DNA of 64,000 nt from Diplosphaera chodatii (taxonomy: Eukaryota > Chlorophyta > Trebouxiophyceae > Prasiolales > Stichococcaceae), in the NCBI GenBank assembly GCA_032358165.1, contig JAALGY010000030.1:62001-126000 (forward strand), in the 5' to 3' direction. Position numbers and translations under genes: made by a program. How positions within the stretch are numbered: position 1 is the first letter of the stretch; every line of letters starts with the position of its first letter. The notes under the pieces are model-generated. The model ran no database searches. It was given only the letters and a program-made list of their open reading frames with translations, and was not told where the DNA came from. Positions 1 through 11,100 of this stretch are shown piece after piece.

Positions 1-1
1 T

Positions 2-1833
2 GTGCAGAACCAGCTGTGCCGGAACTCCATCGTGCCGCAGCTGGCAAACGCGACGGTGCCGACGGCCGACTCGCCGATAGAGGACGTGCGCGCCTACACG
101 CGCTACCTGACGACGCTGCAGCAGAATGTCGGCACCGTCATCGCCTGCTCCCTGTGAGTTCGCCCAGTTCGCCTCTGCGGGACGTAAGACTGCTCACGTA
201 GTGAGGCACCGCAGCTTAGCACACTGGCATACCTGTCGGGTGTAAGTCCGGGATATGAGCGATGGCACTCTGGATGGACATCATATGGTTCTGCGCAGCT
301 ACAGCTGTTCGTGTGGGCTGCATCTGAGCACGTGCCATCGGCAACCCAACATCGGCTGGGCTTTGGTCTGGTGCATGAACCCATCTGATGACACTTCCGC
401 CCGCCGTGTCTGCTACAGCGCAGTGCAAGATGTGGTGGCGGCGCTGGACCCCGACCCCGACGCCCACATCATCGGCTTCGGCGACAATTTCTTTAGCACC
501 GAGCTGCTCTCCGAGCGGCAGGCCCGGCAGCGGCTGGACACCTTCATTGGTGAGCTTCTGATCTTAGGGTCTGCTGCTGTCCGCCGTCCCGCAGGCGTGA
601 TGCGACTGGCCGCTGGAGGAGCCCTGTCGTGCTCACCACATCTGCGGCCCTCGCGGGGACGGCATCTGTGTGCTTCATGCATCAAGCCTCAGGTGAGGGG
701 TGCAGCCGGCAGCCGCCAGCTCGAGAGATGCTGACCGCACGGTTCCGATGCGCTGGCAGGCGGCAAGGTGGCGCTGTACAATCAGGACTTCGCGTCGCAG
801 CTGGTGCTGCAGCGCCTGGTGCTGTCGCAGCTGCAGAGCAACTTCAGCGACGTCATCGCCGCCGCGGTGCGCATCTCGCACCGCCTCCACATCCGCAACA
901 TGACCCACCCTTCCTGCCGCACGGATTGCACGTGCACGTCTCGGAGCTTGTGCATGTCCGCCGCTGCTGCTGCTGATGTCAGGTGCGCCTCTCAGCTTCC
1001 CTATGGTGATCGCCAGATCCGCCCACTGCTCCTGACCCTGATCTGACATGGCAACACTGGCCGACCTACAGAATGCCACCGGCGCTCTGAACGACACGGG
1101 CGCGGCCAATGCGGTGGACGCAGCCATGCTGAGCTTCGACCTGTACGCCAACATCACGAACGATGCGCTGACTACCCTCACAGTGAGCTGGCACTCCTCT
1201 CCTTCTGCTGCCCTCCGCATCACACCTTTGATACGTCAGGTCGGAGTATCATGCATGTGGCAACTCCGACACTGATGTTGTCTTGCTGTACAATGCAGGA
1301 CACTGCCAGCGACCAGAGGTACGTGGACCGGCTGCTGAATGCTATGAAGGGCGCGGTCACGCTGAACTACACCACATACCAGGTGACATCTGATGTGGGA
1401 ACTATGCACTGCCGCACCATGGCGACAGCCAGCATGTACGGCAGCATGTGGTACCTGCTGTGACGCGCTGCGAAATGCCTGACACGCGTCTGATACCATG
1501 GTGCTGTGCGCAGGACTCATGCATGCCCTTCTATTGCGGTGCGCTTGTACAGCGGCAGTCCCCCTGCATGGCTGTGTTGCGTACGCAGATCCGCTGCATT
1601 TGCGAGCACCAGCCCTCCGCATCAGCGCTGGCGACACCGACTTGCATGCCAGCTCACCTCCGGCTGCCTCGCTGGCTGCAGACTACACCAAGAACAAGTC
1701 CACGTGGAGCCGGGTCACCGAGTTCCTGGGGCTGCTGGGAGGGCTGTACACCACGTGCCTCGGCCTGGGCTTCACGGCCTGGTTCCTGGTGGACATGATG
1801 CTGCCGGACGGCCACGGCAAGTTCATGGTGTGA
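2..1833 (+). CDS. Unrecognised membrane protein, 5'-truncated by window edge
   Basis: The gene enters the window already in frame. Exons read as 2-153, 419-549, 760-866, 1072-1182, 1299-1382 and a last exon covering about 1681-1833; phases agree through the fifth exon, but the join to the last is not resolved, so a small exon may be missing. The product carries several N-glycosylation sequons (NAT, NIT, NYT, NFS). Its last 40 residues contain a hydrophobic stretch (FLGLLGGLYTTCLGLGF) followed by a short polar tail ending GKFMV. This suggests a secretory-pathway or plasma-membrane protein with a large soluble luminal or extracellular part. I do not recognise the family. Downstream it converges on the isocitrate lyase gene. 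Confidence 0.55.
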
Positions 1834-2868
1834 GCAGCTTCGTATAGAGGACGTCAGCACCATGTCCTCAGGCTCGGCAGACGCCCGGCATGCCCGGGAG
1901 ACCGGCTCACGGCGTCTCCAAGTCGAAGACATAGATTTGGCCGATGGCAGTGTGCCAGAAGACTGTGAAACTGTCTTGTGATAGGGAGGATAGATGCAGC
2001 CAGCGGTTGTCCTGATGAACGGGCAAACCTGCACAGCTACAGTTAGAATTGAAGTCGTGATGCCAGCTCCTGAGCTCAGGACAGTCGAAGTAAGATACTG
2101 GGTGGAACATCACGTTGAGCACAAGCATCGTGATACAAGGCAATGCAGGAGTGTGGAAGCTGGTACATGCTCGGATGTATAATGTGTTTATCTGCTTGGT
2201 CCCGTGCATTGCAATGCAACAAAGTCGATTACAGCGTGCAAACGAGCCAGTGCACGGTGAATGGACCTAAGCTGACAAGCAAGGCTAAGGTGGGGCAATA
2301 CCGACGGCGCCAACGACAGCTGACAAACCGCCGCAGAAGAAACTCAAGGTACTACACCGTCCTAACGGCACTTCCAAAACTGCTTGACTGGGCGGCACAC
2401 AATGCACACCCACCAGTAGTGGCCTACAAAACTTGATGGGCTATGCTTATGCACAGGCCCTGTGGCTTGCTCAAAATCGTTGTGCAGCTCCTAGTGATGC
2501 TGCCCAACACCCTAATCCTGGTTCAAGTTGCTGACTGTGGTCGCTGTGCGGCTCCTACAAGAGCTGCTGCTACACGCACGCTCCTGGAGCAAACTGTCGA
2601 CTGCCGTCCACTTGGACGCACGCCATGTGGGCTGTCCTCAACCCCCACCCTAAAATACGGTTGCTGCGCATCCTAGCTGCGTCCGCGGTGTGTGCATCCC
2701 CATCCCACTGCCTTTGCCGCTCGCCAGTACCTGCTGCCGGCGGCAAGGTGCAGTGCTGGTGCTGTGACCTGCCGCGAGCCCTGCGCTGGCTGCCACACCA
2801 AAGGCCTGAAGTGCCCAGGCAGTGGCTTGGCCCGGCGGCGGGTGCTGCTGCAGGGTTTACACGGCGCC
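1834..2868. other. Convergent intergenic stretch
   Basis: About 1 kb between the 3' ends of the membrane-protein gene (+) and isocitrate lyase (-). No open frame here shows recognisable homology, and the stretch presumably holds both 3' untranslated regions. A TGTAA-type motif on the minus strand lies near 2229-2233. I see no repeat or RNA gene. Confidence 0.4.
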
Positions 2869-4122
2869 TCAGAACTGGTGCGCCTCGGTCGACTCCTTCA
2901 TCGCGGTGGTGGAGGAGGTGGCCGACACGGTGGTGGACACCAGGTCGAAGTACCCCGTGCCCACCTCCCGCTGGTGCCTGCATAACACAAGGTCAGCAGG
3001 CGTAAGAGCAGACGCAAACACATGCAGGAGACGCCAGTCATGCTTTACAACTGGAGATGGTGACAGCCCCTTGCATCACAACGCCTCGATGTCGCCAGGT
3101 CAAAAGTACGTGCACTATGCTCAGCAACATGCAGCAACGGCATCCACGGTTCACAGTCAAAGACTGCGCACCGAGCAGCACTGCTGCTGTTGCTGAGCAC
3201 ACCGTTACAGTTGAGATGTGGCAGTTATCACTGCTGGTTTGTGGCACGCACCGGGTGGCGGTGTAGCCGTCCTTCTCGGAGGCGAACTCCGCCTGCTGCA
3301 GCTCGGAGTAGGCGGCCATGCCGCGGGCGGCGTAGCCCTTGGAAAGCGTGAACATGCCGTGGTTCAGCGAGTGGAAGCCCGCCAGCGTGACGAACTGGTA
3401 CTTGTAGCCCAGCTTGCCCAGCTCCTGCGGTACATAGCTCATGGTCAGCAGGTAGGCGTAAGGACGGGCCACAAACAAGGACAACCGGCAATGTGCGTCT
3501 GCACGTGACGGCACGGCAGGCATGGTCAGCAGTGCTCGATGCACGATGCACGATGCACGCTTGACAGACATGGCCTCACACAGCTGCACAAAACGAGGAC
3601 ACAACCCGATCAGGCAGCATAGGTGCTGTCTCGTGCCATGCAGCTGTGTGGCGCTGCCAAGCATACACTTGGATATGCACTGGGGGCCCGGTGGCTGGGG
3701 TTTGGTACTGGTGTGAATGGGGCTGGCACCTGCTGGAAGGTGGCGATCTCCTTGTCGCTCAGGTGCTTGGCCCAGTTGAAGGAGGGCGAGCAGTTGTACG
3801 CCAGCAGCTTGCCCGGGAACTTGGCGTGCACGCCGTCGGCGAACGCCTTGGCCTGGTGGTGCGCAGCCCCAATGGTCAGCACCAGTGCGAGGACTCAATG
3901 GTTGCAGCATGCAGCACAGTGCTGGATAGAATGCTGAAGGTCTTTAACAAGGAGATGTATCTTTAAACGCACAATGCGGCATAGGGTCACCTGCTCCAGG
4001 GAGGGGTTGGACGTCTCCATCCACATCATGTCGCAGAACGGCGCGTATGCGCACGCCCTCGCAATGCAGGCCTGCAGGCCAGGACAGCATCAATCATGGA
4101 ATAGACTCCACATGGTTCATGA

Positions 4123-4156
<34 letters not shown>

Positions 4157-6445
4157 AGTCACATCGGCAAAGCTGGCACAGGCGCACTGCACGGCTGGCA
4201 ACAACAGGCGAAGGGGTTCAAACTCAGCGCATTGCTCCGGGCTGCGGGCTCACCTCCACGCCAGACTTGACCTTGAAGAAGCCCTCGGGGGTGCGCTCGC
4301 CGGTGCAGAACTGCCGGTCCACCTCGTCGATGTCGCTGGTCAGCAGCGTCGCCGAGTCGGCGTCCGTGCGCGCGATCAGCACCGTCGGCACCTGTGCCAT
4401 TGCGCAACCATCAGTCACCACGTGCTTGGACAGCGCTGTCAGCCAGCGCCACGCCAGTCAGACAAAGGTGGTGAAGCACATGTGCAGAACCTCAAACAGC
4501 TGCAGTAGGTAGCTGCAGTGTTTCCCAGGACATGATAAGGCAACGATTCATGATCCTTGATAGAACTGGCTTTGCACACAAAGGCGCACCTCAGCGACGT
4601 CGGCTGCCAGGCGGGCGGCGACCAGGGTGCGGATGAAGTGGCTGGTGGGGATCAGCACCTTGCCTGCGCACAGGTCGCAGGCTTCCTTTAGGCTGCTCGT
4701 CTTGATGGTGCGAGGTGGCGTGCAACTTTGCTTACTTGGAAGGGGATAGTTTGGACCAGGGGTGTAGAAATGAACGCACCGCCCAGGTGGCCGCACTTCT
4801 TCTCCGAGGACAGCTGGTCCTCGAAGTGCACACCGGCTGCACCTGCCTCAATCATGGCCTGCAGAACAACCAAACCAGCCACCTGAGGCCATGTATCAAA
4901 GGGACAAAACATACAGGGTGCAGCAAGCTGAGGCTGTACGGCGGGTGTGGGAAAAGACCCTTTGGAAGCAGACACAGCACGGATTTTGATGGCATATACA
5001 TGGTAGTGCCTGTTGCAGCAAGCAGGTAAGAAGGGTCAGCGGGCAGACACCCACCTTCATCATCTCGTAGGCGTTCAGCGGGCCGCCGAAGCCGGCCTCG
5101 GCGTCGGCGACGATCGGCGCGTACCAGTCGCGGGTCACCTTGCCCTCGGCCACCTCCACCTGGTCCGCACGCCGCAGCGCCTGCAGGAATGTGACCACAT
5201 TTTTGGAAATCCAGCCCCTAGCAGTTTTCAAACGAGATCGCACCCGACATAGTGCCTGTCCGGCGCACTGCTGACCAGCTGAAGGGCAGAAGCTCAAATG
5301 AACGTGCAGGCACGTTCCTCTGCCGCCCGCCACACTCGGCTAGTCAGCAGTACATCGGGCTTTGATGCTGGGAAAAGCCTCTGAGGCGATGGGCTTGACT
5401 GACTGGCACAGCCTAGACCTGGTATACAATTACATAAGCCAACACATGCCACTACAGGCAGTGTCAGCAGCAGGCTGCCTAGCACCTGCCGCCAACCAAA
5501 AGGCAGGTGCTGGGTCAGCAGCGCTTTGGTAAGGCGTGCAGTGTCAGCGCACATGTGAGCCATGCCCAATCTTTGAAAACCTGATTGCTGGTACAAAGTG
5601 AAGTGCGGCAGAAGCCGCAGCGCTGCTACTGTGAAGCACAGCCAGGCTGGCAGCTGAGCTAGGTCTGCGCTTTCAGGGGCACCCCCGAGCTCACATGCTG
5701 CTGCATATGAAGGCACCACAGGGTGGGGCACACCTTGTTCAGCTTGCGCACAAGCTCTGGCACTGCGTTGGCGGGGTACAGCGACTGGTCGGGGTACACA
5801 TCGCCGGCGGTGTTGGCGTCACCCGCCACCTGCCACCCCGAGCAGTAGATGGCCTTCAGGCCACCCCGCACCTGCAGGCAGAAACACGAGGTGCCTTCAC
5901 AAGGGCAATCACGGGCACTGTACCCTGCATGTAGGCAGAATGAGCTGGCAGGCTGGCTTGTATACGACTGCAGCCTGAAAGGGGCATGAAACTCTGCGAA
6001 CTGCATTGTAGCAGCGCTGAGCGTGTGTGCAACCTCACGTTGCATACGGATACTGACCTGCTGCATGGCCATGTTGCCGGTCAGGGCGCCCAGGGCGTGC
6101 ACGTAGGGCTCTGAGTGCATGAGCGCCTGCAGACAGGGTTCATACACGATTATAAGGCATGACGTGCATGTCGGGATGACAGTGCAACTTGCCGCAGCTG
6201 CTGCTGCTGCTGCTGCTGCAGCTTCCCTTCAGACACAACACAACACGAGCGAGCATGCAATAGGATGCACGACGCCAATGACAAGCCAGGAGGCGCACCC
6301 AGAGCTTCTTGGAGCCCTCCAGGGCGAGGGTGTGCTCGATCTTCAGGCTGCCCTGCAGCTTCTTCACGTCCTCGTCGGAGTAGGGGCGCACCACGCCCTC
6401 GAAGCGGGGCGCCTCGACGCCATTGGCGGCGTTGTTGGGAGCCAT
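2869..6445 (-). CDS. ICL: Isocitrate lyase
   Basis: Isocitrate lyase splits isocitrate into glyoxylate and succinate, the first committed step of the glyoxylate cycle. Eleven exons join in phase: 6445-6299, 6126-6058, 5871-5734, 5180-5055, 4858-4780, 4663-4590, 4391-4254, 4071-3991, 3852-3730, 3424-3252 and 2977-2869, giving about 417 residues, normal for the short eukaryotic/bacterial form. The catalytic cysteine motif KKCGH is in exon 5. Other family blocks are [53 protein letters not shown] and the terminal [11 protein letters not shown]. The start at MAPNNAANG follows an in-frame upstream Met but best fits family length. The C terminus (AHQF) has no PTS1 peroxisomal signal, suggesting a cytosolic enzyme. 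Exon 7 and 8 are separated by an intron with an (AGC)11 tract. It is divergently paired with malate synthase. Confidence 0.97.
4123..4155. repeat. (GCT)11 triplet tract in ICL intron
   Basis: Eleven perfect GCT units on the plus strand, read as AGC on the coding strand, lie in the intron between the seventh and eighth ICL exons. Shorter tracts of the same triplet occur at 6197-6217 (7 units, ICL intron 1), 28557-28583 (9 CAG units, PP2C gene intron) and 52316-52333 (6 CAG units, CW gene intron). Confidence 0.9.
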
Positions 6446-8117
6446 GGCTGCTGGCGGTGCTGGTACTGGTGCTGGGAAGCGCAAGGGTGTTCAAGCCTGC
6501 AGGCAGCAGGGCACACGACCGTCAGCTTGGGCACATGGCAACAAGGGCAGCTGTCACAGCGGTGGCTAAATGCCGCGCGAGAGGGCTGGCTGCTGCCATC
6601 AAGTGGTGTTGGTTAGTCGCCATATATGGAGACTGGTCAGTAGGAACATGCTGACGAGGACACCTGGGCCGACAACTGGGCCAGCGCTGCTACGGGCAAC
6701 CTGTGTGCCGACCCAACAGCTGTGACATGAACTACATACGCAAGGCGATGCGTGTTATGTTGAACTGAAGGAAACGACTTGGGACTGGGCAGTTGGATGT
6801 TGTCATGAAGGCCTGCAGCACCTGAACCACCCGCACGGCAAGCGCCGGTGCACCAGGGCGCAAACAACAAGGCCTTCTGATACCGTTGAAGAAATGCTCA
6901 CGATGCGGAGACTGGGCTGTCCGCCGCAGGGGGCCGTGCGAAAACGGACCAGATTGGAAAAAGTCAAGGTCAGCGGTCTGGCCACAAAGTCAAGCTTGCA
7001 GCTGTTTTCCACGCGGATGAGATGCAACAGAGACCTTCAATGACCTGCGCAAGAGTGTGAAGCTCACACCACACCTTCACAAAGATGCTGACACGGCCCA
7101 CTGCGGTGGACTGCATTGCCTTACGCTCAGCGAGTGACCAACACCAACAACGCGCAACCGCGATGCATTTGCGACATCAGGGCGGATGTCTATGAGGGAA
7201 ACCGTCGGCTGGCTTGTTTCATGCCGAACGCCGCCAGTCCGTAACGCCAATCTCGGCACTGGAGCAGTAACATTGAACAGACGCGGAGGCCAGCTGATGA
7301 TCAGAGGGAGGCGCCGTGGCAGGATTCCTCACCTTTATGATGTTTGCGGGCGGCAGGCGAGCGAAGCAAACGCAGAAGTGCGGGTTCGCGTCCCCTCAAC
7401 TTGCTTTGCCTGCGATAAACGGGGTCAATCACTCCCCCTGGTACACTTCCCAGCAATAGTCAGGCCAACAGAGCTTCCGTTCAGGCTTGGGAAAGACAGC
7501 AAGTGACTTCACAGGGGAGACGATCGACAAGAGGAAGCGTTGCAACGCGTACCGGAGGTGCGCTAGGCTACGATGTCAGCCATCAAGCTCGGCGGCTTCC
7601 TTGATGTTGACTGAAACGGCAACGTCGCGCACAACAGGCGAAGCTGTCCGGTGGAGCACTCTACATAGTGCAATACCTGTGAGCGGCCTTCCGAAATGGT
7701 TGCACGCGCATCGCGCCGTCTCAACTTTGGCATCCGCCAGTGCTGACTCAGCACCTGTGCTTGCGAGCAGCTTCTGCTGCATGCTGCGGTCCGCAGCGAC
7801 GCTGGATAGCGAAGGGATTGGGTCTTGTGACATAGTCTGGCGCATATCTCGAGTGGGTGACGGTCCATTTGTTGCTGTAGCGCACATGCAGATTGCCGGT
7901 GTTGGCGCATGGTGCTATAGGCACGACGCTTGATCGGTCTGAGTTCCAAAGCGGATATCAGCTGGAGGCAGCTAGACTGTAGCAATTCCAGTGCTGCTAC
8001 TGAACTTTGTTGATGCTCCGACTGCAGGCTGGCCACGAGGCTCGCCAGATTCGCCCACTGCACCGCCACACCAGCCGGACACCTGAGCACCTAAGCTGAG
8101 CCCTGCAGCGAATCAAC
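6446..8117. promoter_or_regulatory. Shared divergent promoter region of ICL and malate synthase
   Basis: This 1,672-bp gap separates the start codons of isocitrate lyase (-) and malate synthase (+), so it should hold both promoters and both 5' leaders. A palindromic CATATATGG at 6621-6629, about 175 bp upstream of the ICL start, could serve as a TATA element. No convincing TATA box was seen close to the malate synthase start. Several open frames cross the region, but none shows recognisable homology or codon continuity with either gene. Co-regulation by acetate or carbon status is inference from gene function and arrangement, not from an identified operator. Confidence 0.7.
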
Positions 8118-11100
8118 ATGGGAGACTTCCCGGGGCTGGCCGTCAACGTGCCGGGCGTGGCGATCGTGGGCATGCCGCACCCCGCCATGCGCAGCGTGCT
8201 GTCGCCCGACGCCCTGGAGTTCACCGCCATGCTGGCGCGGTGCGGCCTCCTCTCATGTCGTCCTGATCACATGCATGCTTTCCTACGCATGTCGAGACGG
8301 TCGGTACCCACAGCTCCAAGACTGCGACGAGAGCCTGTCGCGCTGCTGCATCCAGTGCTTGCTCTGTGCTGTGCTTGCTCGCCGGTAGCTGCCGCCACAG
8401 ACCGTGCCCTTCCTGCTGCTTCCTGCACGAAGCCCCCAGCACCCATGGGCAACATACGATCGAACCATCCGACCGACGCTGCTGTGCTGCATCGTTGCAG
8501 CAAGCACACGGACACGGTGCACGAGCTGCTGGCGCGGCGGCGCACGGTGCAGGCGCGCTTCGACGCCGGCCAGAAGCCGCACTTCCTCCCGCACACCCGC
8601 AAGGCGTGTCTCGCTGCCGCTGCAGTGCTCGGCATCAGGACTCTGACATCATGCTGCCTGCAATGCGCAGCAAACGCAGCATGTCGATGGGACGCTGCAG
8701 GCTCATTGCACTCTAGCATTTGAGCCTGTGCTCTGCTTGCAAGACATGCCTTCCTGCTCTGTCATTCGTACGTCACATCATCCCTGGGTTTATAACGGCA
8801 CACGTGACGTCAACAGGTACGGGAGGGGCAGTGGCGGGTGGCGCCGCTGCCAAAGGACCTGCAGGACCGGCGGGTGGAGATCACGGGGCCCACCGACGCG
8901 AAGATGGTCATCAACGCCCTCAACTCGGGCGCCAGCCTGTACATGGCCGACTTCGAGGACAGCAACTGCCCCACCTGGGCCAACACCCTGGAGGTGGGTC
9001 ATGCAGGTTGCTTTGTGTGGTGCAGTTCCCTGCATTGAGCCCGCAGAGCACATGCCCGCCCAGAGCGCCTGCAGGGAGACCAAGACTGCAATGACAGAGC
9101 ACAAGCTTCGATTGTCCATATGTACAGCAAACACTTGAATGACTGCCTGTGTCTGCAAGGGTTGCGGTGACCACAGCAGCATGCCCGTCACTGCCAGCCC
9201 CTCTGGCTGCAGGGCCAGGTGAACATGCAGGGCGCGGCGAAGGGCAAGCTGGAGTTCAAGGACCCCAAGAGCGGCAAGACCTACAAGCTGGGCGACAAGC
9301 CCTGCACGCTCAAGGTGCGGGATCCTTACCACAGCAGGGTTTAAAAAAAACATTTTAAGTACTGGATTGTAACATATAAAACAAAACTAGTATTTTTTTT
9401 TGAATTATTGCGGAACCCGTCTTCCCACCATTATCTTGCTTGCCAGCCTCTACAGTCGTACAGTCGCTGAACATCACGCTCCAGGATGCCCCTCCTAATC
9501 TACATCCCAGATGCCATGGCCCGTGCGCACCTGCTGTGCACTGCACCGTCGAAACAACTGATCGGAACCCCGAATACCCCAGCCGGGAACCCCGGCATCT
9601 GTGAAACGCAGGTGCGCCCGCGCGGGTGGCACCTGTGGGAGAAGCACGTGCTGGTGGACGGGCGGCCGGTGCCCGGCGGCATCTTCGACTTCGCGATGTT
9701 CTTCTTCCACTGCGCGCGCCCGCTGCTCGACCGCGGCTCGGGTGCGCCCGGCTGCTGGGCGGCCGACCGCATGAGCATCTTGCTACCGCTGCTTCACCAC
9801 GCAGTGGCCAAGTACTGCACCCCGAAACAGGACGCTGCTCACTGCTGCAGGTCCGTACTTCTACCTGCCGAAGATGCAGAGCCACCTGGAGGCCCGGCTG
9901 TGGAACTCCGTGTTCGTCGATGCCCAGGTGCGGCACTCTGCACAGGAGCACTTGCCGTGCTGCGGCACGGGACGGCCAACGCTCATGCCGGTTGGGCTGG
10001 CACCCCGCCTCCTGCTGGTTGCAACGGGTCCACCCCTGCGAATGTGTGCTGAACCCTGGGCCCGCAGGAGGCGCTGGGCGTCCCGCAGGGCACCATCAAG
10101 GCGACGGTGCTGATCGAGACGCTGCCCGCGGCGTTCGAGATGGACGAGATCCTGTACGAGCTGCGGCAGGTCGGCGCAGCCTGTGCTGACATCCAGACAG
10201 GGCCCTCTTGAAGCTGGATGCCCAGCTGATCAGCGCGCGGCTTGCTGGCAGCGCTGTGAGCTGGATTGCGTAGCTTGCAGAGGAACAAGATTGATAGCTG
10301 CTTTTTATTAGCAAGCCCCCTTCTGCACTGCAGCACAGCGCCGGGCTGAACTGCGGGCGGTGGGACTACATCTTCTCGTTCATCAAGACCATGCGCGCGG
10401 ACCCCAGCTACATCATGCCCGACCGGTGTGCAGCGTGCTAATCCCAGCCCGTCAGTTCATCTCACCTGTGACGGGTTGCAGCAGCAGACATTTTAACCAT
10501 GCTGCATGTCGTGCTGCATACCCTTCAGGATGACACGCAGCACGGCGCCGTCCTGCTGCAGCATTTGGCTGTGTGTCACAAATGTCCCAGCGTGCATCCA
10601 GATGACTGTGGAAGCATGCTGGCCGTGTCCCGCTCTGTTATGCTGTCGACGATCTCTCCATGCGGCAGCTGGGCGACTTCGGGTTTCAAAATCAGAGCTG
10701 CACCTGGGCATGCAGGGCGGAGGTGGGCATGACGCAGCCGTGCATGCGCGCCTACACCCAGCTGGTCATCAAAACCTGCCACAAGCGGGGCGTGCACGCG
10801 ATGGGCGGCATGGCGGCGCAGATCCCCATCAAGAACGACCCCGAGGCCAACAAGGTCAGCAGCTTGTCAGCTGCGTAGGCAGTCTCAAACGGTGCCAGGC
10901 TGACCTGGAGGTAGCGCACTGATCGCCCTCAGCAGGTGCACGACAGGAGCGCAGCCAAGGCTGCACGTGACCATGCAGCGCCTCCAGATCGGAGAGTTCA
11001 GGCTCGCACTTTGCGACCTTCGCAGCGCACACTCCTGCCAGCCGCACTCCTGCCCATGCGGGCGCGTGGGCCGTGCTGAGCTGCATCCCGACTCCTGCAG

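Noticed and set aside
7186..7933. Open frames at 7186-7506 and 7487-7933 as an extra gene between ICL and malate synthase
   Set aside because: No recognisable homology, no coherent domain, and overlapping opposite-strand frames of similar length; typical of GC-rich non-coding DNA.
6446..8117. CCAAT or ATTGG pentamers at 7247-7251, 6953-6957 and 7817-7821 in the ICL/MS gap as NF-Y targets
   Set aside because: About three occurrences of a pentamer on two strands are expected by chance in 1.67 kb, so they give no evidence of NF-Y control despite the NF-YB gene in the same window.
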